Below are positions 8,259 to 14,849 of a stretch of DNA of 16,964 bases, in pieces. The DNA comes from an uncultured Clostridia bacterium. Lineage in GTDB: Bacteria; Bacillota; Clostridia; UMGS1883. Made by a program: the position numbers and the translations under genes. Position 1 is the stretch's first letter. The number at the start of each line of letters is the position of its first letter. The DNA lies in NCBI GenBank assembly GCA_947629615.1, contig CANRER010000015.1, forward strand, positions 1 to 16,964. The letters run 5' to 3'. Under the pieces are notes generated by a model, which saw only the letters and a list, made by a program, of their open reading frames with translations, was not told where the DNA came from and ran no database searches.

Positions 8259-8287
8259 ATTATATCACAGCCTCAAAGAATTTTCAA
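8259..8287 (-). promoter_or_regulatory. Sigma-A-type promoter of the regulator-ftsEX operon
   Basis: On the minus strand TTGAAA (8282-8287) is separated by exactly 17 bases from TATAAT (8259-8264), and TG stands one base before the -10, giving an extended -10. The likely transcription start is near 8252, leaving a leader of about 60 bases before the ATG at 8192. The match (5/6 and 6/6) in an AT-rich gap between divergent genes makes this the most convincing promoter in the window. Confidence 0.88.
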
Positions 8288-8332
8288 TAAAAAAATGCGA
8301 GAAATTTTTATTTTTTTAAGCACTTTGTCGAA

Positions 8333-8376
8333 GCCGCCGCCTGTATTATTTTTCCGGCAATATTTTAGGCGGCGGC
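8333..8376. repeat. 10-base perfect inverted repeat between divergent operons
   Basis: GCCGCCGCCT at 8333-8342 is exactly complementary to AGGCGGCGGC at 8367-8376, with a 24-base AT-rich loop. No T-run follows on either strand, so it is not an ordinary terminator. It lies about 45 bases upstream of the minus-strand -35 and about 30 bases upstream of the coat gene start. It could be a leader hairpin of the coat mRNA or a regulator site. Confidence 0.6.
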
Positions 8377-8408
8377 CGGCCAAAATAAACGCGGAGGTGT
8401 AAAACACA

Positions 8409-8582
8409 ATGACGACAAAGGAATTGCTCTATATTGAGGATGCCCTCGGGCATGAAAAGTATTTTCAAACGCGCTGCAAGGAGGCTGTCTCTCAGCTTCA
8501 GGATCCCGAGCTGAAAAATCAGGTGGAATCGCTTTCTCAGCGTCACAACAGGATTTTTAAGGACCTTTACGGCTTGCTTTAA
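8409..8582 (+). CDS. Small spore coat-type protein
   Basis: A 57-residue protein with start ATG at 8409, about nine bases after GGAGGTG. The sequence (MTTKELLYIEDALGHEKYF at the start, ending RIFKDLYGLL) is nearly all helical with heptad-like spacing, as in the short helical hairpin proteins found beside CotF-type coat proteins in spore-forming Clostridia. I recognise the type, not a named gene. It is 14 bases upstream of the CotF-like gene and almost certainly cotranscribed with it. The gene would be expected to be expressed in the mother cell late in sporulation. No convincing sporulation sigma-factor promoter could be picked out by eye. Confidence 0.75.
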   Translation: MTTKELLYIEDALGHEKYFQTRCKEAVSQLQDPELKNQVESLSQRHNRIFKDLYGLL

Positions 8583-8596
8583 GGAGGTGCGGAAAA

Positions 8597-8851
8597 ATGG
8601 ACGACAAATGCTTAATGGAAGGCTTGCTGCTGCTTGAGAAGGGCGTGTGCGACCTGTATATGCACGGCGCGATCGAATCGCCCTCCGGCAACGTACACCG
8701 CGCCTTCGACGGCGCGCTTAAGGAATCGGTCAGCATACAGGACGGGATTTACTCCAGTATGCAGCAAAGGGGCTGGTACGCTCCCGAACAGGCCGAGCAA
8801 AGCAAGGTGGACTCCGTTAAAACGAAGTTTGCCTCCGCTGTAACAGCGTAA
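8597..8851 (+). CDS. CotF-like spore coat protein
   Basis: An 84-residue protein; the ATG at 8597 follows a very strong AAGGAGGTG. The N-terminal half (MDDKCLMEGLLLLEKGVCDL, then YMHGAIESPSGNVHRAF) and the segment QDGIYSSMQQRGWYAPEQAE match the Coat_F-type four-helix pattern: a ferritin-like helical fold with the typical GWY.PEQA turn near the C-terminus. Such proteins coat the spore in Firmicutes, which is the main evidence that the organism forms endospores. It stands 14 bases after the 57-residue coat-type gene and 24 bases before a 34-residue ORF. Confidence 0.85.
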   Translation: MDDKCLMEGLLLLEKGVCDLYMHGAIESPSGNVHRAFDGALKESVSIQDGIYSSMQQRGWYAPEQAEQSKVDSVKTKFASAVTA

Positions 8852-8875
8852 ATCCAAACAGGGGGCCGTTAAAAA

Positions 8876-8980
8876 ATGACGCAGACCGTTCAAGGGCTGA
8901 ATGTATTGATTAATGGCCGCTTTGAGCAGCATATGTTTGCTGAATTGCAAAGAATTAATGAGGAAAATCCGCTCGTATGA
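8876..8980 (+). CDS. 34-residue ORF at the end of the coat operon, function unknown
   Basis: The ORF MTQTVQGLNVLINGRFEQ..., ending in RINEENPLV, begins at ATG 8876 about ten bases after an AGGGGG ribosome binding site. It follows the CotF-like gene by 24 bases on the same strand. Its last codons and TGA lie inside the terminator hairpin (8964-8989). The reading frame has a plausible helical second half (RFEQHMFAELQRINEE). I know no family for it. It may be a real small sporulation protein or a chance ORF; placement and ribosome binding site favour the former slightly. Confidence 0.45.
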   Translation: MTQTVQGLNVLINGRFEQHMFAELQRINEENPLV

Positions 8981-8998
8981 GCGGATTTTCGTTATTTT
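8964..8998 (+). terminator. Rho-independent terminator of the coat operon
   Basis: AAAATCCGCTC (8964-8974), the loop GTAT and GAGCGGATTTT (8979-8989) form a perfect 11-base stem, followed by a T-rich tract (CGTTATTTT). The stem also ends in a T-run on the opposite strand, so it could act bidirectionally. Confidence 0.88.
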
Positions 8999-9031
8999 AT
9001 GCCCTTGAACTACGAACGAAAATCACCACTC

Positions 9032-9210
9032 GGCGCAGGCATTCGCCTGTTTTGCGCCGCTTCGCGGCGGGGCGATAGGGGCCCCCGCAAAGACGGCGAA
9101 GCCGGATTTGTGGGGAAAAGGAGGAGCGGCGGAGCGAGCCCGGTTTTGGTTTTGAAAAAACCTAAACCGCGATGCGCAGCTTGCGACGACGCTGTTCTGC
9201 GCGATTTTTT
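9032..9210. repeat. Palindrome-rich non-coding region
   Basis: No convincing gene lies between 8990 and 9252. Several nested hairpins do: GGCGCA/TGCGCC (9032-9037 and 9053-9058) around CAGGC/GCCTG; GCCGC-TTC-GCGGC (9056-9068); 13-base arms CGGTTTTGGTTTT/AAAACCTAAACCG with one mismatch (9141-9153 and 9157-9169); and GCGCAG/CTGCGC (9174-9179 and 9197-9202) followed by a T-run. Open frames cross it on both strands, but they are Arg/Pro-rich and without a ribosome binding site. The look is that of a REP- or MITE-like dispersed repeat. Copy number cannot be judged from one window. Confidence 0.55.
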
Positions 9211-9252
9211 CGGCCGGCCCCCGTGCCTCCACACTACAGAGCGGGTATATAA

Positions 9253-9846
9253 TTATTTTTTTCCTTCGACAAGCTTTTCCTTCGGAACGGGGATTATTTT
9301 TTCGCCCTTAACGAGGTAGGCGTTTTCGGCGAGGCGCATCATGGGAAGGTCGTTCATGGAGTCGGAGTAAAAATTCTCTATTTTCGCGCCGGGGAAGGCC
9401 TCGGCGAAAAGCTCGGGCTTGCTTTGCCCGAAGCACAGGCGGCCGATACGGCCGGTTTTTGTGTCCACCTCGGAGCAGATAAGCCTTTTCACGCCTATTC
9501 TTGCGCATATATCCCGCAGCAAAAAGCCCGCCGACGCCGAAATAAGAACGTCGTCGTCGCGGCGGTTTTTAAGGTAAAGCTCCTTTATGCCGCCTTCGTG
9601 TCCGTCCCAGAACTCATGCGCCAGCGCGTCCAAATCGCCGACGGCGGAGATGAATTTTTGCGCGTATTTTTCGGCCAGCTTCGTCAGTCGCTCGCGGCTC
9701 AGCAGAAGCAGCTTGTACCGCGCCCACGCCGCGAGTATCGCGAAAGCGTACCTGTAGAGCGCGGCGTTGCGCCTTGCGCAGAAAACGTAAAAATCAAGTG
9801 CGCTCTCGCCGGAATATATTGTGTTGTCGAAATCGTAAACGTTCAC
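9253..9846 (-). CDS. HAD-IB family phosphatase (phosphoserine phosphatase-like)
   Basis: A 197-residue haloacid dehalogenase-superfamily hydrolase. The nucleophile motif is DFDNT (Asp5, with acid/base Asp7) right at the N-terminus, followed by a helical cap region (about 17-90). Motif II is the Ser in VLISASAGF, motif III the Lys in GQSKPELF, and motif IV the metal-binding YSDSMNDLPM. The order and spacing fit subfamily IB, which includes SerB-like phosphatases; the substrate is not predictable. The frame is open far upstream, but that part is antisense to the cysteine desulfurase-like gene. The GTG at 9846, seven bases after AAAGGAG, places the nucleophile where the family has it. The gene is divergent from the DUF3343 gene with 84 bases between. 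Confidence 0.9.
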   Translation of the reverse strand: MNVYDFDNTIYSGESALDFYVFCARRNAALYRYAFAILAAWARYKLLLLSRERLTKLAEKYAQKFISAVGDLDALAHEFWDGHEGGIKELYLKNRRDDDVLISASAGFLLRDICARIGVKRLICSEVDTKTGRIGRLCFGQSKPELFAEAFPGAKIENFYSDSMNDLPMMRLAENAYLVKGEKIIPVPKEKLVEGKK

Positions 9847-9930
9847 AGTACCGCTCCTTTGCCGATTTTTTCTATGTGCGAACCTTTTCCGCTCGGATGA
9901 CATAATTTGTAGAGAAAGGGATGATGAAAG

Positions 9931-10167
9931 ATGTTGGCGACCGTTCCGTCCCAAACGTCGGCTTCGAGGCTGAAGAAAAGCCTTGCCGCGGATGGGATAA
10001 AGAGCAATATAACGCAAACGCCCTCCGCGCTGACAAAGGAGGGCTGCGGATACAGCCTGCGCTTCGACGGCGCATACCGCGGCGAAGTGGAGCGTGCCGC
10101 GAGGGAGCTTAGAATAACCGTCCGCGCCTATTTTGACGAGGCCGACGGTGGCTATATAAAAAGGTGA
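9931..10167 (+). CDS. DUF3343 protein, putative Se/S carrier-like
   Basis: A 78-residue protein. It opens MLATVPSQTSASRLKKSLA, the family's TusA/YedF-like beta-alpha start, and has the conserved Cys39 in KEGCGYSLRF followed by a ferredoxin-like second half. The ATG at 9931 follows AAAGGG by ten bases. In this family the Cys is thought to carry sulfur or selenium. The next gene, 18 bases downstream, encodes a cysteine desulfurase-like enzyme that could load it, which supports the assignment. The acceptor is unknown. No selenophosphate synthase or Sel genes are in the window. Confidence 0.85.
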   Translation: MLATVPSQTSASRLKKSLAADGIKSNITQTPSALTKEGCGYSLRFDGAYRGEVERAARELRITVRAYFDEADGGYIKR

Positions 10168-10185
10168 GCGAAGGGGGAAACGGCA

Positions 10186-11307
10186 ATGATATATTTGGAT
10201 AACGCGGCCACAAGCTACCCCAAGCCGCCCGAAGTGACGCGGGCGATGGCAAGCTTCGCCGAGGATTGCGGCGGCAACCCCGGCAGGGGCGGACATTCCG
10301 CCTCGCGCCGCGCGGCGGAAACGGTTTTCGCCTGCCGCGAGGAGCTGGCCGAGCTTTTCAATATTGAAAACTGCGAAAGGATAGTCTTTACCAAAAACGC
10401 CACCGAGGCCGTCAACACGGCGATAAACGGCCTTGTTGACGAGGGGAGCGAGATACTTATATCGGCTATGGAGCATAACGCCGTACTGCGGCCCGCCGTC
10501 GCGCGGGAGGCCGCCGGGGCGAGCCTGCGCGTCATTCCCGCCGACAGCGACGGAAGAATAACTCCCGAGGCCGTCGAGGCGGCGATAACGCCGAAAACGC
10601 GGCTGGTGTGCGTGGTGCACGCCTCTAACGTGACGGGAACACTCAACGATATTGCCGCGATAAACGAGGTCGTCCACAGCCGAGGCGCGCTGACGCTGTT
10701 CGACGCGGCCCAGACCGCAGGCCTTGTGCCGATAGACGCGTCGGACTTCGACCTCTTGGCCTTCCCGGGCCACAAGAGCCTTTACGGCCCGCAGGGTACG
10801 GGCGGGCTTTACGTCCGCGAGGGGCTTATGCTCAGCCCGCTTACCTGCGGCGGCACGGGCAGCGCCTCGGAAAGCCCCTTTATGCCCGAGCGTATGCCCG
10901 ACCGCCTCGAGGCCGGCCCTCTTAACGCCGTCGGCATAGCGGGGCTGCTCGAAGGAGTCCGCTTCGTGAAGCGCGGCGGCCTGTTGGAGCGCGAGCGCGA
11001 GTTGGCCCGCCGCTTGGCCGAAAAGGCGGGGGATATAGGCGGGGCCGAGGTTGTCGGCGACAACGGCGTGAACGTTGTGAGCGTTAAGCTGAAATACGCC
11101 GACTGCGTTGAGGCCGCCGCTCGGCTCGACGCGGAGCACGGGATAGCTGCCCGTGGAGGACTGCACTGCGCTCCTATGGCTCACCGCTCGATGGGTACGA
11201 TAGGCGGAGGAACGCTGCGGTTCTCGGTCGGTGCGTTCACCACCCCCGAGGACGTGGACGCCGCCGCCTCCGCGCTCGAGGCCGTGCTTAAAAGCTCGGC
11301 GTTTTAA
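10186..11307 (+). CDS. Cysteine desulfurase family (class V aminotransferase fold) enzyme
   Basis: A 373-residue PLP enzyme. The N-terminus is the hallmark MIYLDNAATSYPKPPEV. His99 in MEHNAV, Asp173/Gln176 in DAAQT and the PLP Lys197 in FPGHKSLYGPQGTGG are present. The persulfide-forming Cys is Cys328 in GGLHCAPMAH, in the short-loop style of group II desulfurases. The overall form matches the 'cysteine desulfurase family protein' often encoded next to DUF3343 genes. The ATG at 10186 is preceded by GAAGGGGG. It would release sulfur (or selenium from selenocysteine) and hand it to the DUF3343 partner. The last 20 bases overlap the convergent methyltransferase gene. It is probably not the housekeeping IscS/SufS, as no scaffold gene adjoins it. 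Confidence 0.93.
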   Translation: MIYLDNAATSYPKPPEVTRAMASFAEDCGGNPGRGGHSASRRAAETVFACREELAELFNIENCERIVFTKNATEAVNTAINGLVDEGSEILISAMEHNAVLRPAVAREAAGASLRVIPADSDGRITPEAVEAAITPKTRLVCVVHASNVTGTLNDIAAINEVVHSRGALTLFDAAQTAGLVPIDASDFDLLAFPGHKSLYGPQGTGGLYVREGLMLSPLTCGGTGSASESPFMPERMPDRLEAGPLNAVGIAGLLEGVRFVKRGGLLERERELARRLAEKAGDIGGAEVVGDNGVNVVSVKLKYADCVEAAARLDAEHGIAARGGLHCAPMAHRSMGTIGGGTLRFSVGAFTTPEDVDAAASALEAVLKSSAF

Positions 11308-12982
11308 GGCCGTAAAGCCCCCAGATAAGCTCGTCGCGGTTTTCCGCCGCGAGAATTTCGCTCTGGCGTTCGGGCGAAATATAGGGTATGGGAGCTTCCT
11401 CGAGGTGCCAGCGGAGCCATTTTTGCGCGTCGAAGCTTTTTTCAAGGAAAAAGCCCACGGCTTCGGAGTTCAGCACGGCGGTTATGTAGTCGATGGAAAG
11501 CCCGGGAATGTCGGGGATTATGATGTTGCAGCTGTTCAGCGTCAGGCGGGAGAGCCTGTCCACGGCAAAAACGGGCCGCCTGCCGATAAAGCGGTAGACG
11601 ATTTTTTCCTTTGCGCGGTACATCTCCTCCGGTGCGCACTGCTGAAGGCGCGAGGGGTCGAAAACTATATACGAGCGCGGCTCGGCTATGCGAAAGGGCG
11701 AAACGTCGCCGCCGCGTATTACCGGCTCCGAGCCGGGGACGCGCTCGCCGAGGGCGGCGGAGTTGCCGCCGGTTACAACGCCAAGCGCGAAGCGAGCGTT
11801 ACTCTTTAGGAATACGGCGTTTTCAAGCTCCGTCATGCGGCGGAGCCTTTCGTATTCCTCGTCGGTGGCCTTGAGATTGAGGCAGCGGCCCGCGTCGCGG
11901 TCGGTGTTTACGGTGAAGCTTGAATTTACGCGGCAGCGCGCCGTGCCTCGGCCCCCTTTTTCGGCGGCGAGCGCAACTGCGGGGCAGTTCACCCCGTCGA
12001 ACCCGCGCCCGATAAAGTCCGCCGAAACGAGCCGCGCCTCGCCGAGCAGTCTTTCGCGCACGGCCTTGTGGCGCAGGGCCGTGAGCAACGACTGCGGCAG
12101 AACCAGCGAAAGGCGGCCTCCCTGCTCGAGCGTGTCGAGCGAGTGTAGCAAAAACCGGCCCGAGGCCTCGGGTGAGCCGCCCCAAGGGGGATTGCCCGCC
12201 ACCGAGCGGAAGGGGCCTTTTACGTCGAAAAAGCTTTTTTGCTTTATATTTTCAAAAAGATAGTCGGCCCCAAGCTCCGGGCGGCGGCGGAACAGATTTA
12301 TCCGCGCCAGCGCGACGGCTACGGGGTCAACGTCCACGGCGAAAAGGCGGCGCGTATCGCCGAGCCGTTCGGCGAGCGCCAAAAGAAAGCTGCCCGAGCC
12401 GCAGCAAGGGTCGAGCGCGGGCCCCTCGCCAATTGCGGCGCAGGCGAGAGCCGCCACCCTCGGCGGGGTGTAGTAGGCCCCGCTCTTGCGGCGAAGATCG
12501 AACGGCAAAAGCGACATATATATAAAGCCGAGAACGTCCTGATTTTTGTCGGGCGTCCAGCGGGCCGAAAGCACGGGCCGCGTTTTTTCGGTGGGCTTTT
12601 GGCCGCCGAGCAGGTCGGCGAACAGCTCGGCGCAGTCGATTTTCAGCCTTCCGTCGAGGAAAGCGTCGGTCAGGTTTTCGCCGCCGCAAAAAAGCCGCAG
12701 CGCGGCTTCGGTCAGTATAACTCGTATCTCGGCCTGCGAAAACCCGCCGCGCAGCAGGGCCGCCAGCTCGCGGTGGCCGTCGATATAGCCGGAGTATGTT
12801 TCGCTGTGGCAAAGGGCGGTTTTGTTGCGGCGGCTGCGCAGCCCATCTCCGGCGAGTATTTTGCGGCGCAGCGCTTCGACATGGGCCGGGGCGAGGCTTT
12901 CGAGCCTCCCCAGCCGCAGCCAGTTGCGCACCGTTGCCGCCGCCACGCCGAGGGCGGCGGCGGCTTCGTCTACGCTATTCAT
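11288..12982 (-). CDS. N6-adenine DNA methyltransferase with N-terminal helix-turn-helix, probably orphan
   Basis: A 564-residue protein. Residues 1-30 (SVDEAAAALGVAAATVRNWL) form a MerR/excisionase-like helix-turn-helix. A helical region follows. The methyltransferase domain starts at KSGAYYTPPRVA. SAM-binding motif I is DPCCGSGSF (191-199), then FAVDVDPVAV, with catalytic motif IV NPPW (264-267). The C-terminal ~250 residues (SNARFALGVVTGGNS ... ITAVLNSEAVGFFL) look like a TaqI/Eco57I-type target recognition domain. No nuclease motif is visible, nor a restriction gene beside it. The ATG at 12982 overlaps the cdaR stop by eight bases (ATGAATAG); a GTG at 12991 is an alternative start. Size and layout recall orphan adenine methyltransferases such as C. 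difficile CamA, but homology to CamA specifically is not established. Confidence 0.88.
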   Translation of the reverse strand: MNSVDEAAAALGVAAATVRNWLRLGRLESLAPAHVEALRRKILAGDGLRSRRNKTALCHSETYSGYIDGHRELAALLRGGFSQAEIRVILTEAALRLFCGGENLTDAFLDGRLKIDCAELFADLLGGQKPTEKTRPVLSARWTPDKNQDVLGFIYMSLLPFDLRRKSGAYYTPPRVAALACAAIGEGPALDPCCGSGSFLLALAERLGDTRRLFAVDVDPVAVALARINLFRRRPELGADYLFENIKQKSFFDVKGPFRSVAGNPPWGGSPEASGRFLLHSLDTLEQGGRLSLVLPQSLLTALRHKAVRERLLGEARLVSADFIGRGFDGVNCPAVALAAEKGGRGTARCRVNSSFTVNTDRDAGRCLNLKATDEEYERLRRMTELENAVFLKSNARFALGVVTGGNSAALGERVPGSEPVIRGGDVSPFRIAEPRSYIVFDPSRLQQCAPEEMYRAKEKIVYRFIGRRPVFAVDRLSRLTLNSCNIIIPDIPGLSIDYITAVLNSEAVGFFLEKSFDAQKWLRWHLEEAPIPYISPERQSEILAAENRDELIWGLYGLKTPSF

Positions 12983-13955
12983 CGCTTTCACCGTCGGCTT
13001 TGTCGGCCTCGTCCGCCGCCGGTGCGGAGGAGCGGCCTATGCTGACGCGCACGTCGAGCGCGCCGGCCTCGTCGGAGGCGTAAATCCCCTCCGGCAGGTC
13101 AAGGCTCACGCTTATCATGTCGCCGTCGCTTAACGTCGAAGCGTCCACCGGCTTGGCGGTTATTTCGGATACGGCGGAAAGCGCGTCCGCGCTGCCGTAA
13201 ATTTTGACGGTTGTCTGGTCGAAGGAAACGGTTTCCCCGGCGGGGACGTTATCGGTCGGGATAACGAGCGGCACGCTCTTTTCGCGAAGCACCGTGTACC
13301 TGACCTCGACGGACGAGGGCTCAAACGTCACATCGGAAATCGGCTTGCCGTTTTCGTCGTAGGCCGTCAGCCCGACGTTCACGGTGTTGCCGCGCGTCAC
13401 GCGGCTGACGCTGACGCTTTTTGTCGAAACCGACGCCACCGAACGCACAAGGCTTTCGCCCCCGCGCACGGCGACCTCCGTCGGATATACGGTCGGCTCG
13501 AACACGCGGTAGCCCGCCGCCGGCGAGCCGGAAATTTCGACCGAAACGGGGAAGAGGTCGGTGGAGATTTTTTCGGCCGTAACGATAATGGAGTTGTGGC
13601 GCGCGCCGGTGACGTCCACGTTGCGCTTGTCAACCGTAACGTCGCAGGTCAGCGAAGCGTTGCCCGCGGCCTCGAGGGCCGATACGTCGAGCCTTGCGGT
13701 AATGTCGCCCACAACGACCTTTGAAAGCTCGCCCCGCCTGCCCTCGACGCGCACGTCCACGGTGGAGCGGTCCGTCGCGACGACGTAAAGGCCGTTTTGG
13801 TCAAGAACGTCCGCGCCGACAATCGTTATCGGCACGTTTTTTATCCAGCGGTGGGTGGTGGGGGTTTCTTGGTATGACACGAAAACCCACAAAATTATGG
13901 CTATAAGAACCGAGATTATTTTATAGAGGGTCTTGGAGCTTTTCACTTTTTCCAC
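12975..13955 (-). CDS. cdaR: YbbR-domain protein CdaR, regulator of CdaA
   Basis: A 326-residue membrane-anchored protein. A short cytoplasmic start (MEKVKSSKTLYK) and one membrane helix (about 11-29, ending ILWVFVSYQ) are followed by tandem YbbR beta-domains of about 80-90 residues on the outside. They begin near 37 (VPITIVGADVL), 125 (FPVSVEISGSPAAGYRV) and 215 (SVPLVIPTDNVPAGETV). The C-terminus is acidic and disordered (ADEADKADGESDE). The GTG start at 13955 has AGGAGG nine bases ahead and lies inside the end of cdaA (13-base overlap). CdaR binds CdaA and modulates its activity in characterised Firmicutes; here it is also coupled to the methyltransferase gene downstream. Confidence 0.93.
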   Translation of the reverse strand: MEKVKSSKTLYKIISVLIAIILWVFVSYQETPTTHRWIKNVPITIVGADVLDQNGLYVVATDRSTVDVRVEGRRGELSKVVVGDITARLDVSALEAAGNASLTCDVTVDKRNVDVTGARHNSIIVTAEKISTDLFPVSVEISGSPAAGYRVFEPTVYPTEVAVRGGESLVRSVASVSTKSVSVSRVTRGNTVNVGLTAYDENGKPISDVTFEPSSVEVRYTVLREKSVPLVIPTDNVPAGETVSFDQTTVKIYGSADALSAVSEITAKPVDASTLSDGDMISVSLDLPEGIYASDEAGALDVRVSIGRSSAPAADEADKADGESDE

Positions 13956-14791
13956 GACAGCAGCCCTCCTATAAGGTTTTTGCTTTTTGGCGCGGCGGCT
14001 TCCTCCGCGCCGATGCCGAGCAGCTTGTTAATGGCGCGTTTGAGCGGCTCCTCGGTGTAGTTGCGGCTCATGTCGCCGTCCACGGCTATGCTGATTTTGC
14101 CGGTTTCCTCGCTGACGACGACGACCGCCGCGTCGCTCGATTCCGACATACCTATGGCCGCGCGGTGGCGCGTGCCGAGCTCGCTGCTGAGCGATTCGTT
14201 TTTGGTCAGCGGGAGAATACACCTCGCGGCGAGTATCCTGCCGTCGCTGATTATGACCGCGCCGTCGTGCAGGGGAGTGTTGGGAATGAAGATGTTGATA
14301 AGCAGGTCGCGCGTCACCACCGCCCCTATGTCGCAGCCGGTGCGCGTTATGTCGCCTATTTTCACCTGCCGTTCAAGCACGATGAGCGCGCCGATTTTCA
14401 TGGAGCTCATATAGGCGCAGGCGGCGGCGATTTCGCCGGCGATGTCGGTTTTGGTTTCGTCCTCGGAGATAAAAAAGCTCGAAAACCTTGTCCGCCCCAC
14501 CTTTTCAAGGGTTCGGCGAAGCTCCGGCTGGAAAAGGACGACAAGCGCGATAACGCCGAACTGCATAACCGTCCGAAGTATGTAATTCACGGTGTTAAGG
14601 TGCAGCCCCTGACTTATCCACGTGGCGGCGATTATCAGAAAAACTGCCTTAATGATGGGCTTGGCGCGGGTTTCGTTGATAATGCCCGTCAGCTTGTAGC
14701 AGCCGTAGGCGATGATCAGTATGTCGATAAGGTCGGAAATCCTAAAAACCAAAAAGAAGCTTTGCAGTGAACTTATGACGCTTTGCAGCAC
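13943..14791 (-). CDS. cdaA: Diadenylate cyclase CdaA (c-di-AMP synthase)
   Basis: A 282-residue membrane enzyme that condenses two ATP into c-di-AMP. Three N-terminal helices (about 17-38, 44-62 and 68-88) are followed by FQPELRRTLEKVG and the DAC (DisA_N) domain, with the catalytic D176-G-A (PLHDGAVII) and R208-H-R (GTRHRAAIG) motifs intact. The start is GTG at 14791, eight bases after GGGGG; an AAGGAG further upstream is too far away to serve it. A promoter lies at 14821-14849. c-di-AMP governs potassium/osmolyte balance and wall homeostasis. The usual third gene, glmM, is absent and replaced by a DNA methyltransferase. Confidence 0.95.
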   Translation of the reverse strand: MLQSVISSLQSFFLVFRISDLIDILIIAYGCYKLTGIINETRAKPIIKAVFLIIAATWISQGLHLNTVNYILRTVMQFGVIALVVLFQPELRRTLEKVGRTRFSSFFISEDETKTDIAGEIAAACAYMSSMKIGALIVLERQVKIGDITRTGCDIGAVVTRDLLINIFIPNTPLHDGAVIISDGRILAARCILPLTKNESLSSELGTRHRAAIGMSESSDAAVVVVSEETGKISIAVDGDMSRNYTEEPLKRAINKLLGIGAEEAAAPKSKNLIGGLLSWKK

Positions 14792-14820
14792 TTTTCTCGC
14801 CCCCGTATTTTTCTCCTTCT

Positions 14821-14849
14821 ATTATATAACAAAGCCCGAAAAATTGAAA
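14821..14849 (-). promoter_or_regulatory. Probable promoter of the cdaA operon
   Basis: A perfect minus-strand -10, TATAAT, occupies 14821-14826. Seventeen bases upstream stands TTTCAA (14844-14849), only a 3/6 match to TTGACA, so an activator may be needed. The transcription start would be near 14814, about 23 bases before the GTG start codon. Confidence 0.65.

Noticed and set aside
8361..8388. Possible sigma-E-like promoter (ATATTTT ... CAAAATAA) ahead of the coat genes
   Set aside because: The match to the -10 is weak and the transcription start would fall inside the ribosome binding site of the gene at 8409.
9010..9234. Open frames of about 70 codons on the minus strand (and one on the plus strand) across the palindromic region
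   Set aside because: They are Arg/Pro-rich, have no ribosome binding site, overlap each other in two frames and follow the GC-rich hairpins; composition explains them better than coding.
9878..9906. CATAAT as -10 for the DUF3343 operon
   Set aside because: No acceptable -35 stands 16-18 bases upstream; a promoter must exist in this 84-base gap but I cannot place it.
9847..11445. Long upstream extension of the HAD phosphatase frame on the minus strand
   Set aside because: It is antisense to the DUF3343 and desulfurase-like genes and has no domain; the nucleophile motif DFDNT must be near the N-terminus, and the GTG at 9846 has a good ribosome binding site.
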